Of a stretch of 64,000 nucleotides of DNA, positions 33,753 to 46,384 are shown one piece after another. Below the pieces are notes generated by a model. It did no database searches. It saw only the letters and a list, made by a program, of their open reading frames with translations, and was not told the origin of the DNA. Positions within the stretch are counted from its first letter, which is position 1. The number at the start of each line of letters is the position of its first letter. Origin of the DNA: Ridgeia piscesae. Its lineage: Eukaryota; Annelida; Polychaeta; Sabellida; Siboglinidae. The DNA lies in assembly GCA_025642075.2 (NCBI GenBank), contig JAODUO010000052.1, positions 597,501 through 661,500 on the forward strand, written 5' to 3'. A program made the position numbers and the translations under genes.

Positions 33753-36141
33753 GTCAGTCCTGCTTTTGAGACATATAATCACTCTCAGCGAAAAAATTCT
33801 GTCATATCATCGGGAGTGGCAAAACATGCCAAGTTGTTTTCGTAATAATTATTTACCAGCACTTCCTAACTTTATTCAGGACAATCTGCTCCGTCATAAC
33901 ATAAATAAAAAGTATAACGTCCACTCATACAGCATGGTGTGTTTGTGCCGTCATGCATGCCGTAATTATTTCAACATGTGCGTAACTGCTGTATTTTTAA
34001 CTGCGCGTTGGCTAAAAATAGCCTGGGTTAGGGCATGCGTAAATGTGTACGTGGAAGTGCGTAGTGCACCTGCTTCTGCTTGCCATTTGACTGGGGGGTG
34101 GTGCAAGGGGAAATTGTACAAAACAAGTTCCCTCTGGCTGACGGAATTTTAGATTATTGTGTCGCAACTTGCACCGACTGAGATAAGTAAGCATTGGGCA
34201 CGAACGCTGACACCTCCGTCGGGGCGTTGGGTGCAGGAGCCGGCAGACAAGGTCCGCCCGGAGTGAGCCTACTGCGCTGTGGTACTGTAGCCTCCAGGCT
34301 GGTGTAGTATATGTGATGGGGGGTGATAAGTTGATACCTCGGCTTAGTTCAGATTTATAACCAGACATGCCACATCAAACAGATTTCCTGCGGATAATGT
34401 AGATCTTATGGATTTGCGGACTAAAATAGATCAATTCTAAAACGGGTTTGCTCAAAATGGAAAATTAGCTCTAATGGTTAAACTACGTATTACGTTATCA
34501 TTATGTAGAAAATTTAATGACAAACAGGAGTCAGATATAAAATATTCTTGATGTCACACAAACTCAAAAAAATTGTGGATTAGGCTTCAGGTGGACCCAG
34601 GTGTAGCTGAAGCCTCGACAGATGGTAGATGCCATTATTTCCACCAATTCATGGCTGATTTAGTTGTTGATATATTTGATAGCCTAGCGGTCGGTCCAGG
34701 TAGGCCTGCCATTACTCAATCACCCACCCACTCACCTGTGAACAATATATATTATACAAATTTTAACAGCTTTTTAAATACAGAATTTTAATGAACACTA
34801 TACTATGCATTTGTCAGCCATAGATGTGGCCAGAATGATTTTATCTAGATACCTACACCATCATTAGGTTGGTGGGCGTCATGCTTGCCTGACTGTATTT
34901 CCAAATATTTGAGTTGCAAAAAATACATTCAACAATATAAAAAATTCATCCGAGAATAAACTCATTATTACCCGTGTGTCACATTCTCTACGTTGACAGT
35001 GGACAGGTCAGTGACCTTGCTGTGGTGTCCGTTCAGTCCACTGCCACTAGGAGGTCGTCTTCCAGGAAGCGTTTTGTTAGGGTGGTTGTGGTCATGTGAC
35101 CTATGCCGGGTCTGGTGACAGCGAGATTACTGGAATGACACAGGACACTACGCGTACACAGTTCTCGGGAATCTCATGTAATTGGCTGTTTTCTTGGAGT
35201 CGCTAAGGCACCGTTCATATATCATCATTACTAACATTTCGTGACCCAGTTGTATCACATGACGAGTAGAAGAGATTGCTTATTTTATGATGGCTACTTT
35301 TTTCTATTTAATTTGTTTATTACAGTTTTAATTAAAATAATTATGAATTTGATTTGTTTTATGGATGATGTCGCTAATTGCGTGGTAACATTGTGTAGGA
35401 TTTACCAGCCCTCAGCACCCCTTAGAGCCCCTAGAGCCCCCTACTACCCTACACCAGACACCTGATGTGTGTCTTCCTGTAGTGTTGTACCTTGATAGAA
35501 TGAACGATTAGATAAATGGAAATTGAATCACGTCTCACTGCAGGTAATCATCTCACATCAGGTAATTACCACACCTACACAGTAAAAGAAGGTTTGGAGT
35601 AGAAAGTACAGAGTTCAACAGTACAGCAGTACACGTGTACGTAGCTCACAGTACATAAATCAGAGTAAACCTACAGAAGATACCCAGATATTTGATGTGA
35701 AAATTACAACCTTGTGGTGGGTGCACTGACCAATAATTGTTGACTTAAATTTACAATCTCAGTTTTCTGGAGATTAGCTACAATCTCTGTTTTCTGCAGA
35801 TTCATATCTATCATTGACAATATACACAAAAGTTATGACCTTGACCTTATATGCTTACGGAGTGTTTTCTCTGTGATTCAAACGTGATGTCGTTCCAGTT
35901 CCTGTAATGAACACCCATCCTGCTGCGTAGAAGAAATTATTTTTTGTGAGACTATTGATTTTTGAAATTAAATATCCTATCAGAGTGTGAATGTTGTTGT
36001 GTTGTGTTGTGGTTTCAGCGAAGACATTTATTAAATATGCACGGTTTTTTTTTTTTCAGTTTTATTTCACAGGAAAGGATAGTTTTAAGTGCAAATGTCA
36101 TCAGCGAGATTTAGTTGCTAACCATGGGAACTTGTTAATAA

Positions 36142-36142
<1 letters not shown>
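33753..36142. other. Unique DNA, no gene supported
   Basis: About 2.4 kb. The GC-richer segment 34170-34370 (CCGTCGGGGCGTTGGGTGC, GGTCCGCCCGGAGTGAG) stands out from AT-rich flanks and might be part of an interspersed element. A minus ORF of 118 codons covers it, without known domain. A CTCF-like near-match CCACTAGGAGGTCG lies at 35044. Confidence 0.45.

Positions 36143-36176
<34 letters not shown>
36143..36176. repeat. (AT)15 in a perfect palindrome
   Basis: GC(AT)15GC, 34 bp and fully self-complementary. Confidence 0.95.
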
Positions 36177-36177
<1 letters not shown>

Positions 36178-37879
36178 ACCATAGATAGTAGAAATAAGTA
36201 TATAAGGTTATATGTGTTTTTAATTCTTTTGTTTATCACATTTTATTTCCAGAGCACTGAATGGTCAATATCATAGTCGTTGTCAAAAGGATACATATAC
36301 AAATTGTGAAAACTGCTATGGTCAAAGTAGTTATTGATCAGAGTATTTGAGTCTTACTACTGACCAGCACTAGTTGTGTCCTCGGGTACTTTGAGGGCAT
36401 CTGTAGTGCAGACCCAAGTTGCTGAACCCAAATCTGTACTTCATTACTTGATCACTGACCCTGGTTACTGGTTACTGAACTCGCATGTGGCTACGTAATT
36501 AATTTCACAGCTATCAGATCATGTATTGAAGAAGTCCAGCCAAGGTTTGGCTCCACAAGATGGGTTATTGATACCACGATCTCATCTGTGCCAGATGTTC
36601 AGGTAGAATATACGTTAGTGTGTGCGTGCGTGCGTGCGTGGCTGCGTACGAGCGCGAGCACATGTGCGTGCCAGGTAGACGGAGGTGGTTGATCTGTGAG
36701 TAAGTCCGTGTCACTTGTACGGCTTAGTGGATCACATTGCTTCCCGCGGCTAGAACATACGGCCATGGCCTGCCCAGCGTGCGTATTGATTTTGCTGACT
36801 CTGCGTTCCGTCCACTCCATCAAACAGGACTTGTCTGCGAAATAGGCGACTGACCTAGTTCCACTGCCTCTCACTGGGGCCGCCACTGTCACTCGCTTGA
36901 CCGGCCGGCTATTGACAGCGTGAACATGTCAATGCTGAGAGCTGACCGACCAAACGACCGACGTTATTGTATTAAGTCAGCGCGTGCGAATCCAGCATGA
37001 AGCAGATGGGTCATAATGCAAGCGATGCAGCCAGGTGCATGATGGGATTTCGGGTCGACCGAGTGCGGTGAAGAAAGTCGGCCAGTGCACAGAATGAAGT
37101 GGTTGTTATTGCCATTTTTTTCCGCAGTCGTTGCGTGGATCGCGGGTCGAGTCACAAAGGGCGTGTTCATGTTGAGAGTGGTGTTTGGTCATTGGTCGTG
37201 TCAGCGATACGGCTCGGCTCCACTTAGTTGTAATTGTCAACATTATGCAATCTGGGCAGAAAAACTTGCTGCCTGGAGGGGGCTGTACTAGGTACCTCCG
37301 CGTTCATTCAGACTCAGTGTATTGGAAGCGAATGAATAGGCTGACAAGAGTCCTGTGCTTAACACCAGCTGTCACACCATTTGATCGCAATAAAAGTCAG
37401 ATCTTAGCGAATACAGCGGAAATTCCTGGTCGTTTATTGCTGCGAATTTGTTCTCTGATGCGTCATAATTATGTGTCTGTTTTAGTGGTTAGCCGATAAA
37501 TCAGTCGCTAAGGGCAGGCGCTGTTCTTTTATCATCACCGTGAAGACAAAAATTCCCCAAAACCACCACAAAAGTTCACCAGGAGTAGACAAGATTTATG
37601 ACTACACTATGTTGAGGTGTTTGTGGTTTGAAAACAAAACAAGAAATCGTTGCACACATTTATCTGTGACAATGACCTTGATGACAATGGATTGGTGACA
37701 ATTGTCAGTTGTATCTGGGGACCAATTCATTGACACCCTCAGACACTTGTTTTGGTCTTTGACAGATCTTGTACTCCTTAAGTAATTCTATACACCGAAA
37801 ACTGTCAACATCAGGATACCCTCACAGGACATTTTCACTGTCACCCACGCCCCAAGACAAATTAGGACAGTCAGGGATA
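36177..37879. other. Unique DNA, moderately CpG-rich at 36610-37330
   Basis: A short GTGCGTGCGTGCG run at 36620 precedes a CpG-enriched segment with CCGGCCGGC and GCGTGCG words. An ORF at 37085-37291 begins MKWLLLPFFSAVVAW, signal-peptide-like by chance or as a first exon; TTTTTTTCCGCAG inside it also resembles an acceptor. Evidence is too thin to call a gene. Confidence 0.4.
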
Positions 37880-37889
37880 GTGAACCGTC

Positions 37890-38425
37890 AGCCTGATCAG
37901 TCTGACTACCCCCTACTGTCATCACTGATCAGTTGGTGTACATAAATACCCCCAAATTGCTCCCCCTGTTCAGTTAGTAAACGTGACTAACCCTATTCTT
38001 CCACCTGATCAGTCAGGATACCTGCATACCCCCAAACTACTCCCCTTGTCAGTCTCTGGACCTGCCTACCCCCTACTGCCCCTGGTCAGTCAGTATACCT
38101 GAATACCCCCAAACTACTCCCCCTTGTCAGTCACTGGACCTGACTACCCCCTACTGCCCCTGGTCAGTCAGGATACCTGCATACCCCCAAACTACTCCCC
38201 CTTGTCAGTCTCTGGACCTGACTACCCCCTACTGCCCCTGGTCAGTCAGGATACCTGCATACCCCCAAACTACTCCCCCTTGTCAGTCTCTGGACCTGCC
38301 TACCCCCTACTGCCCCTGGTCAGTCATTATACCTGAATACCCCCAAACTGTTCCCCCTGTCCAGTCACTGGACCTGACTACCCCCTATTGTCCCTCAGTC
38401 AGTCAGTATACCTTATTACCCCATC
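37890..38425. repeat. 78-bp minisatellite, about 6 copies
   Basis: The unit contains GTCAGTCTCTGGACCTGAC, TACCCCCTACTGCCCC and ATACCCCCAAACTACTCCCC. The clean copies (38120-38330) are 78 bp; the left ones are decayed. Since 78 is divisible by 3, a 70-codon ORF appears; artefact. The strand is C-rich. Confidence 0.93.
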
Positions 38426-39057
38426 TATTCCTGCTGGTCAGTCACTGGTCAGTAGGGTGTGTCAGTAGACCCTAGTCCCAGTGCAGTTGACCCATCAGTG
38501 CAGTAGATAATAACGATTCACAACTAGTCGCTTGTGTTGCCATGTGCCAGCACAGAGCAGTACTAATCCAACAAAACCGAACCATTAAGTTGTTGATCCT
38601 GCGGTTGCATAATCAATGCCAGAGTACTTTGAACCGGTCCCCACCAAGTGTATACTTACTGACCCCAAACACTAAACACTACCGGGCAATCAGCAGGAAA
38701 CAAACCCGTAAATTGTGTCGCATTGTGTGTGTTAGATCTCACACGGCATGGCACAATCTCCTAGATCACTCGGAATTACTTGCTGAACATTGCCAGCGAT
38801 CTGTCGACTCGATAAGGTTTTGTGAGGGCTGATTGCGGACATCACCACCTCGTGACGGACGCGTGGCTTGTGATGGTGATTCACTGATTAATTGCACTGT
38901 TTCACTCAATAATTACACGTTTTAAGTTTCCGACTGTGTTTTGACTTAGTGTGATTGTCATAAGTTGAGGCTGATTGTCAGGGCCAGGAAGTGTGGGTCA
39001 TTTGTTGTTTGTTTTGTGACTGTTTACATCTAATGGTGGTCACATTAGTTTTACTCA
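38426..39057. other. Unique spacer
   Basis: A 96-codon ORF (38542-38832) has ordinary composition but no recognisable motif or splice context. Nothing else was seen. Confidence 0.45.
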
Positions 39058-39200
39058 CTCACCCACTCACTTGCTGAATCAATAAATCAATCATTCAATC
39101 AATCACTCAATCGTTCATTCACTCAATCAATAAATCAATTACACATTCACTCACTCGCTCACTCAATCACTCAATCAATCACTCACTCACTAACTACTGT
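39058..39200. repeat. (TCAA/TCAC)n tetranucleotide repeat
   Basis: Tetranucleotides AATC and ACTC alternate irregularly over about 140 bp. Confidence 0.93.
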
Positions 39201-39544
39201 CCGTAGCCAGTCTCCTAAATCTTCAAATGTTATTTAGTAAATTATTTACCTCTCAAGAAACTGTTTTGTTTTCTCCTATACTATTTATTATAGTCTAATA
39301 GTTGTATGGAGCTCCAAGCAGGATTTGTTTTGGATGGACTCCATCCTGTTTGGTGATTGTCAGAACTTTAATAGTTTTGAATACTGTCTTTGTGACATGT
39401 CTTCTCAGATTGTTTTCAATGTCTGTACCTTGTTCTTTAATCATCTTCAGTCGGCGTCCTCTTCCCGGTGGTTGTTCACCTCCCTCTGTCTCCTTGCTTC
39501 TTAAGCAGCCAACTCATGTGTTGTTCCTCAGCTTCCTTCTGTAG
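39201..39544. other. Unique spacer with one small ORF
   Basis: An 80-codon ORF (39302-39544) ends where the 34-bp array starts. No recognised function. Confidence 0.4.
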
Positions 39545-40489
39545 GCTGTGGAAGGGTCCCCTAGCCATGGTGGTATGGGCTGTTGAAGAGTCCCCTAGCC
39601 ATGGTGGTATGGGCTGTTGAAGGGTCCCCTAGCCATGGTGGTATGGGCTGTTGAAGGGTCCCCTAGCCATGGTGGTATGGGCTGTGGAAGGGTCCCCTAG
39701 CTATGGTGGTATGGGCTGTTGAAGGGTCCCCTAGCCATGGTGGTGTGGGCTGTTGAAGGGTCCCCTAGCCATGGTGGTATGGGCTGTTGAAGGGTCCCCT
39801 AGCCATGGTGGTATGGGCTGTTGAAGGGTCCCCTAGCCATGGTGGTATGGGCTGTTGAAGGGTCCCGTAGCCATGGTGGTGTGTACTGTTGAAGGGTCCC
39901 CTAGCCATGGTGGTGTGGGCTGTTGAAGGGTCCCCTAGCCATGGTGGTATGGGCTGTTGAAGGGTCCCCTAGCCATGGTGGTATGGGCTGTGGAAGGGTC
40001 CCCTAGCCATGGTGGTATGAGCTGTTGAAGGGTCCCTAGCCATGGTGGTATGGGCTGTGGAAGGGTCCCTAGCCATGGTGGTATGGGCTGTTGAAGGGTC
40101 CCCTAGCCATGGTGGTATGGGCTGTTGAAGGGTCCCCTAGCCATGGTGGTGTGGGCTGTTGAAGGGTCCCCTAGCCATGGTGGTGTGGGCTGTTGAAGGG
40201 TCCCCTAGCCATGGTGGTGTGGGCTGTTGAAGGGTCCCCTAGCCATGGTGGTATGAGCTGTTGAAGGGTCCCTAGCCATGGTGGTATGGGCTGTGGAAGG
40301 GTCCCCAGCCATAGTGGTATGAGCTGTTGAAGGGACCCTAGCCATGGTGGTATCGGCTGTGGAAGGGTCCCTAGCCATGGTGGTATGGGCTGTTGAAGGG
40401 TCCCCTAGCCATGGTGGTATGGGCTGTTGAAGGGTCCCCTAGCCATGGTGGTATGGGCTGTTGAATGGTCCCCTAGCCATGGTGGTATG
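39545..40489. repeat. 34-bp minisatellite, about 28 copies
   Basis: The unit contains GTATGGGCTGTTGAAGGGTC and CCCTAGCCATGGTG. Minor variants are GTTGAAG/GTGGAAG and loss of one C. It passes directly into the related 38-bp subfamily. Confidence 0.97.
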
Positions 40490-42243
40490 GGCTGTTGAGA
40501 GGTCCCTAGGATAGCCATGGAGGTATGGGCTGTTGAGAGGTCCCTAGACTAGCCATGGAGGTATGGGCTGTTGAGAGGTCCCTAGGCTAGCCATGGAGGT
40601 ATGGGCTGTTGATAGGTCCCTAGGCTAGCTATGGAGGTATGGGCTGTTGATAGGTCCCTAGGGTAGCTATGGAGGTATGGGCTGTTGATAGGTCCCTAGG
40701 GTAGCTATGGAGGTATGGGCTGTTGATAGGTCCCTAGGCTAGCTATGGAGGTATGGGCTGTTGATAGGTCCCTAGGGTAGCTATGGAGGTATGGGCTGTT
40801 GATAGGTCCCTAGGGTAGCTATGGAGGTATGGGCTGTTGATAGGTCCCTAGGGTAGCTATGGAGGTATGGGCTGTTGATAGGTCCCTAGGGTAGCTATGG
40901 AGGTATGGGCTGTTGATAGGTCCCTAGGCTAGCTATGGAGGTATGGGCTGTTGATAGGTCCCTAGGGTAGCTATGGAGGTATGGGCTGTTGATAGGTCCC
41001 TAGGGTAGCTATGGAGGTATGGGCTGTTGATAGGTCCCTAGGGTAGCTATGGAGGTATGGGCTGTTGATAGGTCCCTAGGCTAGCCATGGAGGTATGGGC
41101 TGTTGATAGGTCCCTAGGCTAGCCATGGAGGTATGGGCTGTTGATAGGTCCCTAGGCTAGCTATGGAGGTATGGGCTGTTGATAGGTCCCTAGGCTAGCC
41201 ATGGAGGTATGGGCTGTTGATAGGTCCCTAGGCTAGCCATGGAGGTATGGGCTGTTGATAGGTCCCTAGGGTAGCTATGGAGGTATGGGCTGTTGATAGG
41301 TCCCTAGGCTAGCCATGGAGGTATGGGCTGTTGATAGGTCCCTAGGCTAGCCATGGAGGTATGGGCTGTTGATAGGTCCCTAGGCTAGCCATGGAGGTAT
41401 GGGCTGTTGATAGGTCCCTAGGCTAGCTATGGAGGTATGGGCTGTTGATAGGTCCCTAGGCTAGCCATGGAGGTATGGGCTGTTGATAGGTCCCTAGGGT
41501 AGCTATGGAGGTATGGGCTGTTGAGAGGTCCCTAGGCTAGCTATGGAGGTATGGGCTGTTGATAGGTCCCTAGGCTAGCCATGGAGGTATGGGCTGTTGA
41601 TAGGTCCCTAGGCTAGCCATGGAGGTATGGGCTGTTGATAGGTCCCTAGGCTAGCCATGGAGGTATGGGCTGTTGATAGGTCCCTAGGCTAGCCATGGAG
41701 GTATGGGCTGTTGATAGGTCCCTAGGCTAGCCATGGAGGTATGGGCTGTTGATAGGTCCCTAGGCTAGCCATGGAGGTATGGGCTGTTGATAGGTCCCTA
41801 GGCTAGCCATGGAGGTATGGGCTGTTGATAGGTCCCTAGGCTAGCCATGGAGGTATGGGCTGTTGATAGGTCCCTAGGCTAGCCATGGAGGTATGGGCTG
41901 TTGATAGGTCCCTAGGCTAGCCATGGAGGTATGGGCTGTTGATAGGTCCCTAGGCTAGCCATGGAGGTATGGGCTGTTGATAGGTCCCTAGGCTAGCCAT
42001 GGAGGTATGGGCTGTTGATAGGTCCCTAGGCTAGCCATGGAGGTATGGGCTGTTGATAGGTCCCTAGGCTAGCCATGGAGGTATGGGCTGTTGATAGGTC
42101 CCTAGGCTAGCCATGGAGGTATGGGCTGTTGATAGGTCCCTAGGCTAGCCATGGAGGTATGGGCTGTTGATAGGTCCCTAGGCTAGCCATGGAGGTATGG
42201 GCTGTTGATAGGTCCCTAGGCTAGCCATGGAGGTATGGGCTGT
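40490..42243. repeat. 38-bp minisatellite, about 46 copies
   Basis: The unit contains GTATGGGCTGTTGATAGGTC and CCTAGGCTAGCCATGGAG. It derives from the 34-bp unit by a 4-base gain (CCTAG to CCTAGGCTAG). Units carry overlapping palindromes CCTAGG, GGCTAGCC and CCATGG. A GGGTAGCTATGG variant predominates in 40640-41060, and the GGCTAGCCATGG type is almost pure after 41560, so the right end is most homogenised. Confidence 0.98.
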
Positions 42244-42789
42244 ATGATCCTTGTAGTCCACAGAACTAGGTACACAGTGAAAAACACGGAACATGTCAGT
42301 TACAAAAAGCAGTGTTTTGCTGGTGAAGACGAGCACGGAACGGTTGACCCAACTAACTAGTCAAACTGACTCGGCTCATAACCATTTTACAAGGCCATTT
42401 TCCACGAATGAGTAAACAACTGACTGATGTACCTGTCTTCTCTAAGTCACCCTTTTCTGCCCCCACAGTCTGTATACAAACTACACAGGGCGGGCGTGCG
42501 TGCGTATGCTAAAGGGGTGACGTCAGCGGGTGGATGATTACTTGGGCAGTTGTTTACCGAGCGAGGCACTGACTTATGAGTGCAACCTTTCTAATCTGAC
42601 CAGGTCTTTCTATTCAATCTAACTTAATGAATAAGCGCACTCTGATAGCTTTCTTATCACAGGTGCAATGAAGTGTGACTCGCGGTGAGATAAGCTATAA
42701 ATGCCCTGCGTTTACGTCCAGGGTTCGTGTCCCACCTTGCCCCTCGCCTGCCATTCAGCGACCAGAGGTGACTAAGTCCTGTCACTTTT
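42244..42789. other. Unique spacer
   Basis: About 550 bp of unique DNA; nothing recognised. Confidence 0.5.
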
Positions 42790-43220
42790 TCTACCTGCTC
42801 GTTCTAGGACAGTTGTCACCAGGGTCATTAGCACAGTTATTAGGACAGTTGTCACCAATATTAGAATAGTTGTTAGTACATTAGGACAGTTGTCACCAGT
42901 GATAACAGGACAGTTATAACCAACAGTATTAGGACAGTTGTCACCTGTGATATTAGGACAGTTGTCACAAACGTTATTAGGACAGTTGTAACCAACAGTA
43001 TTAGGATAGTTGTCAGTACAATATTAGGACAGTTGTCACCAGCGATATTAGGACAGTTGTCACCAACAATATTAGGATAGTAGTCAGTACAACATTAGGA
43101 CAGTTGTCAAGATTGATATTAGGCCAGTTGTATACAACAGTATTAGGATAGTTGTTAATACAAGGACAGTTGTTAGGACAGTTGTTAATACAAGGACAGT
43201 TGTTAGGACAGTTGTCATGA
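42790..43220. repeat. Degenerate ATTAGGACAGTTGTCACCA minisatellite
   Basis: Words TATTAGGACAGTTGTCACCA and TTAGGATAGTTGTCAGTACA recur about every 22-35 bp, roughly 18 times, with indels. Confidence 0.9.
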
Positions 43221-43416
43221 ATAATACAACTCTCAATATCATATTGTTATTGCCTGTATGTGATCATTTTAGTAGTTTTTATTCAATCACAACACTCAAC
43301 TGGTACGTGGTTCATGAACAGTATTTTAATCTTTGTTTTATCTCAAACGTTATAGTTGTTAAATTCAAAGGTATTTTTGCAAAAAATCCTGCTAGAGGAA
43401 TCACTGGAGCATCGCG

Positions 43417-43803
43417 TTATGACCTCACCTGACCTTGTAATGACCTCACCTGACCTTGTAATGACCTCACCTGACCTTGTAATGACCTCACCGGACCTTG
43501 TAATGACCTCACCTGACCTTGTAATGACCTCACCTGACCTTGTAATGACCTCACCTGACCTTGTAATGACCTCACCGGACCTTGTAATGACCTCACCTGA
43601 CCTTGTAATGACCTCACCGGACCTTGTAATGACCTCACCTGACCTTGTAATGACCTCACCTGACCTTGTAATGACCTCACCTGACCTTGTAATGACCTCA
43701 CCGGACCTTGTAATGACCTCACCTGACCTTGTAATGACCTCACCTGACCTTGTAATGACCTCACCGGACCTTGTAATGACCTCACCGGACCTTGTAATGA
43801 AGT
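43417..43803. repeat. 21-bp minisatellite, 18 copies, alternating DR4/DR5 nuclear-receptor half-sites
   Basis: The unit is TGACCT-CACC-TGACCT-TGTAA. On the minus strand this is AGGTCA-N4-AGGTCA-N5, so perfect half-sites lie alternately 4 and 5 bases apart in the same orientation. In six of 18 copies the second half-site is GGACCT, mostly every fourth copy in the left part (an 84-bp higher-order period). Open frames on both strands (MTSPDLV and VITRSGE repeats) result from 21 being divisible by 3. Confidence 0.98.
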
Positions 43804-43854
43804 TTACTTTGTAATCCATCAACTCTGCACTGGGTACTAACGTATACAACATAT

Positions 43855-44245
43855 TACAAGTTCGACATACTTGCATAACATACTTGTGCGTCGTACCTGT
43901 GCAATGTGTATGTACAATTTTAATGTTTGCACAGCACACATATGCTGTATACTTGTCTGACATACTTGTGCAACAAAACCTGTGTGTATTACTTGTGTGT
44001 GATATTTTGCTACATACTTGTGCTCCATCATTGCATAATATGCTTATACGACATACTGGCATGGCATACTTGCACTGTATATTTGCCCGACATACTGGCA
44101 CGACATACTTTTTAGCCATTCTTGGATGATATACAGCCATGATATACTTGCATGACATACTTGATTGACATACTTGCGTGGCTTACCAGCATCACATATT
44201 GGTACAACCTACTTGCACGTTGTGCATCTTTGACATACTTGCTCG
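43855..44245. repeat. Degenerate GACATACTTGC minisatellite
   Basis: CGACATACTTG, TGACATACTTG and GGCATACTTGC words recur about every 11-25 bp, about 20 times. Confidence 0.85.
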
Positions 44246-46384
44246 GAGAACAAAACCCGCCCTCAGCTCAAGGTCGCTCCAGCCTCCCGGTTGTTGTATC
44301 GTAGGTATAACATCCTCTTGGTCTGTGCTGCTCTGTTTACCACGATCTCTCCAGTCAATCCTCATTCCTCTCTGTCACTTTTTCCACAGTGAATTATTCC
44401 TGATGTCACTGACAATGCTGCGTGTGTGGTGCCTGGTCTTCGCCACTGTAGGGTCTTCTGATCGCTGATGTCATTCATTATACGTCTGTTAGTCGAGAGA
44501 GATGTTCCGTGCTGTGACATGTGTGCACCCAGTGGCTCCCCCAGTGGCTCCCCGGACGGGGGGGGGGGATGACATGGCATCTTTATTTAGCTACGCACTC
44601 CATAACCTTCCTTTTTGGGCCAGTGTTTAGGGACCGTATAAGCGAGAATTAATTCCCCGCACTCGTGGAAAACGTGAGTCAAGCTAATTAATGTATACTA
44701 GCAGAAATACCCATCCACCAAACAGGGTTAGGTACATTTCAGATGGGGTAGATCCGTGGTGAATTGTGTATGAACATGTGCTAGTTTGGCGATGGGCATG
44801 TAATATATCTAGGCGTATCCATAGCTAACATACTGTAGCTGTGTTGTAGAATGTGTCTTTCCTGCTCACTTTTATTGATTAAAGCTGATAGTGAGAAGTT
44901 TGAGGTATCCAGGCCCTGGTAAATAGCCACTTAAACATTATCGACACACACACACACATGCATGCACACACACGCATGCATGCATGCACATACGCATGCA
45001 GGCACACTGTGTGCTGACTAAGCAAATTGTGTTTACTGACAGTTGACAAATAGGTGTGACACATAAAAAGAGTGGTCATGTCATTTCCCGGATTCCGGTT
45101 GAAATCATAAATTATCGTCATGAATCAGCGTAAAAAATGTCATTAGTTTTGGGTTGCTTTGTACGGTAGTTTTTCTCTCATGTGTGTGTGTGTGTGTGTG
45201 TTTGGTTTCACGTGCAGTGAGTGTTGACGACGACAGCAGCACAGCGCAATAGTTACGCAGCAACCTGACCACAATCTGACATGTCAAATGGCTAAAGTTA
45301 GTTACGACAACAACCAAAAGGTGACGAAGTGCAGCGACCACATCGCTGGTGCAGTCAGATTTGATTGCAGTTTATTCAGAACGATTTATGCGCTATTAGC
45401 AGCTTATGACTTTCTAAAGTAGACGTTCGTTTGGTGTGCTGGGAGTGCGATGGAGCGTGTCACATGCGGGAAACCTGGCTCAATTGGGCAGGACACGTTT
45501 TATACAAAGTATTAATTTACCACAGGTGTTAGTTACGATCAGCTGAAAGCCAATGACCGACTTGATAACGGGTTTATTGGAATAATAGTATAATTGCGGT
45601 CACACGTAATGTAATTGTGCTGTGCTTTTTCTATGTAATCGCCAGGCAGGGAAGTTCGTGACTCAATCACGATTGTTTGCCTTGACCCAGGAGTGGGTGC
45701 AACATGCTGTCGGCAACTCGCCTTACCTTTCAGTCGCAAACACTTTTACCATCGCCCTACTTCTGCTCAGATCTACCCAGTGACCTGGGGACCATTTCAC
45801 TAATGTTGTTAACAGCTCTTAAACCCGATTTTGCACTTTAAAATAAATGTTGAGCCTTAACAGTGATCTCGAATACCCGAAAAATGTCAACAGAATGACG
45901 CGTCAGCGCAACATTATCACTGGTGTGTCACAGGATTAGTGTCCGTGGTAATGTGGTAATGGATATTGTGTTTTGAAAGAAAAATCATTTAATTTAACAA
46001 TGAATTTTTATGGTTATTAAGTATGATTTTTCTTTAAAAGCTCTTCATCTTAGTTAAATGGCCTCAGATCCTGTTAGGGCGGCACTTGAAAGTTTGATGG
46101 TGTGTGTACGTGTGTACGCATGTGTGTCCAAAGGCAGGATTCGCTCTATTTATGGCACGGTCACGCAGTACCAGCTAACCACAGGGTGTACTATGGATGT
46201 ACACATTGCCCCCGTGCCCAGGGGGTAGACAGATAAAAGTGAATGTGTTAGGAAGTGCACACACATTTCAGGGTTACTCCGTGTAATGGCCGTCAGTTAT
46301 TTCCTCTGTGTGCTGATGTAAGGAAGACTCTGTTGTAAATCAGACTGATTGATGAAGTTGTACCAGGATTGAGGATCTCCGTCT
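44246..46384. other. Unique DNA with a short (CA)n at 44944-45005 and (TG)n at 45180-45200
   Basis: About 2.1 kb. Otherwise unique; ORFs are under 81 codons. A G11 run at about 44560-44570 is notable. No gene was recognised. Confidence 0.5.

Noticed and set aside
37085..37291. Secreted protein start (MKWLLLPFFSAVVAW)
   Set aside because: Only 68 codons, no downstream domain, no clear donor; a hydrophobic stretch from a T-rich acceptor-like sequence is a simpler explanation.
43343..44158. 271-codon minus ORF and 152-codon plus ORF over the same DNA
   Set aside because: Both strands open because the 21-bp unit has no stop in those frames; composition is purely the repeat.
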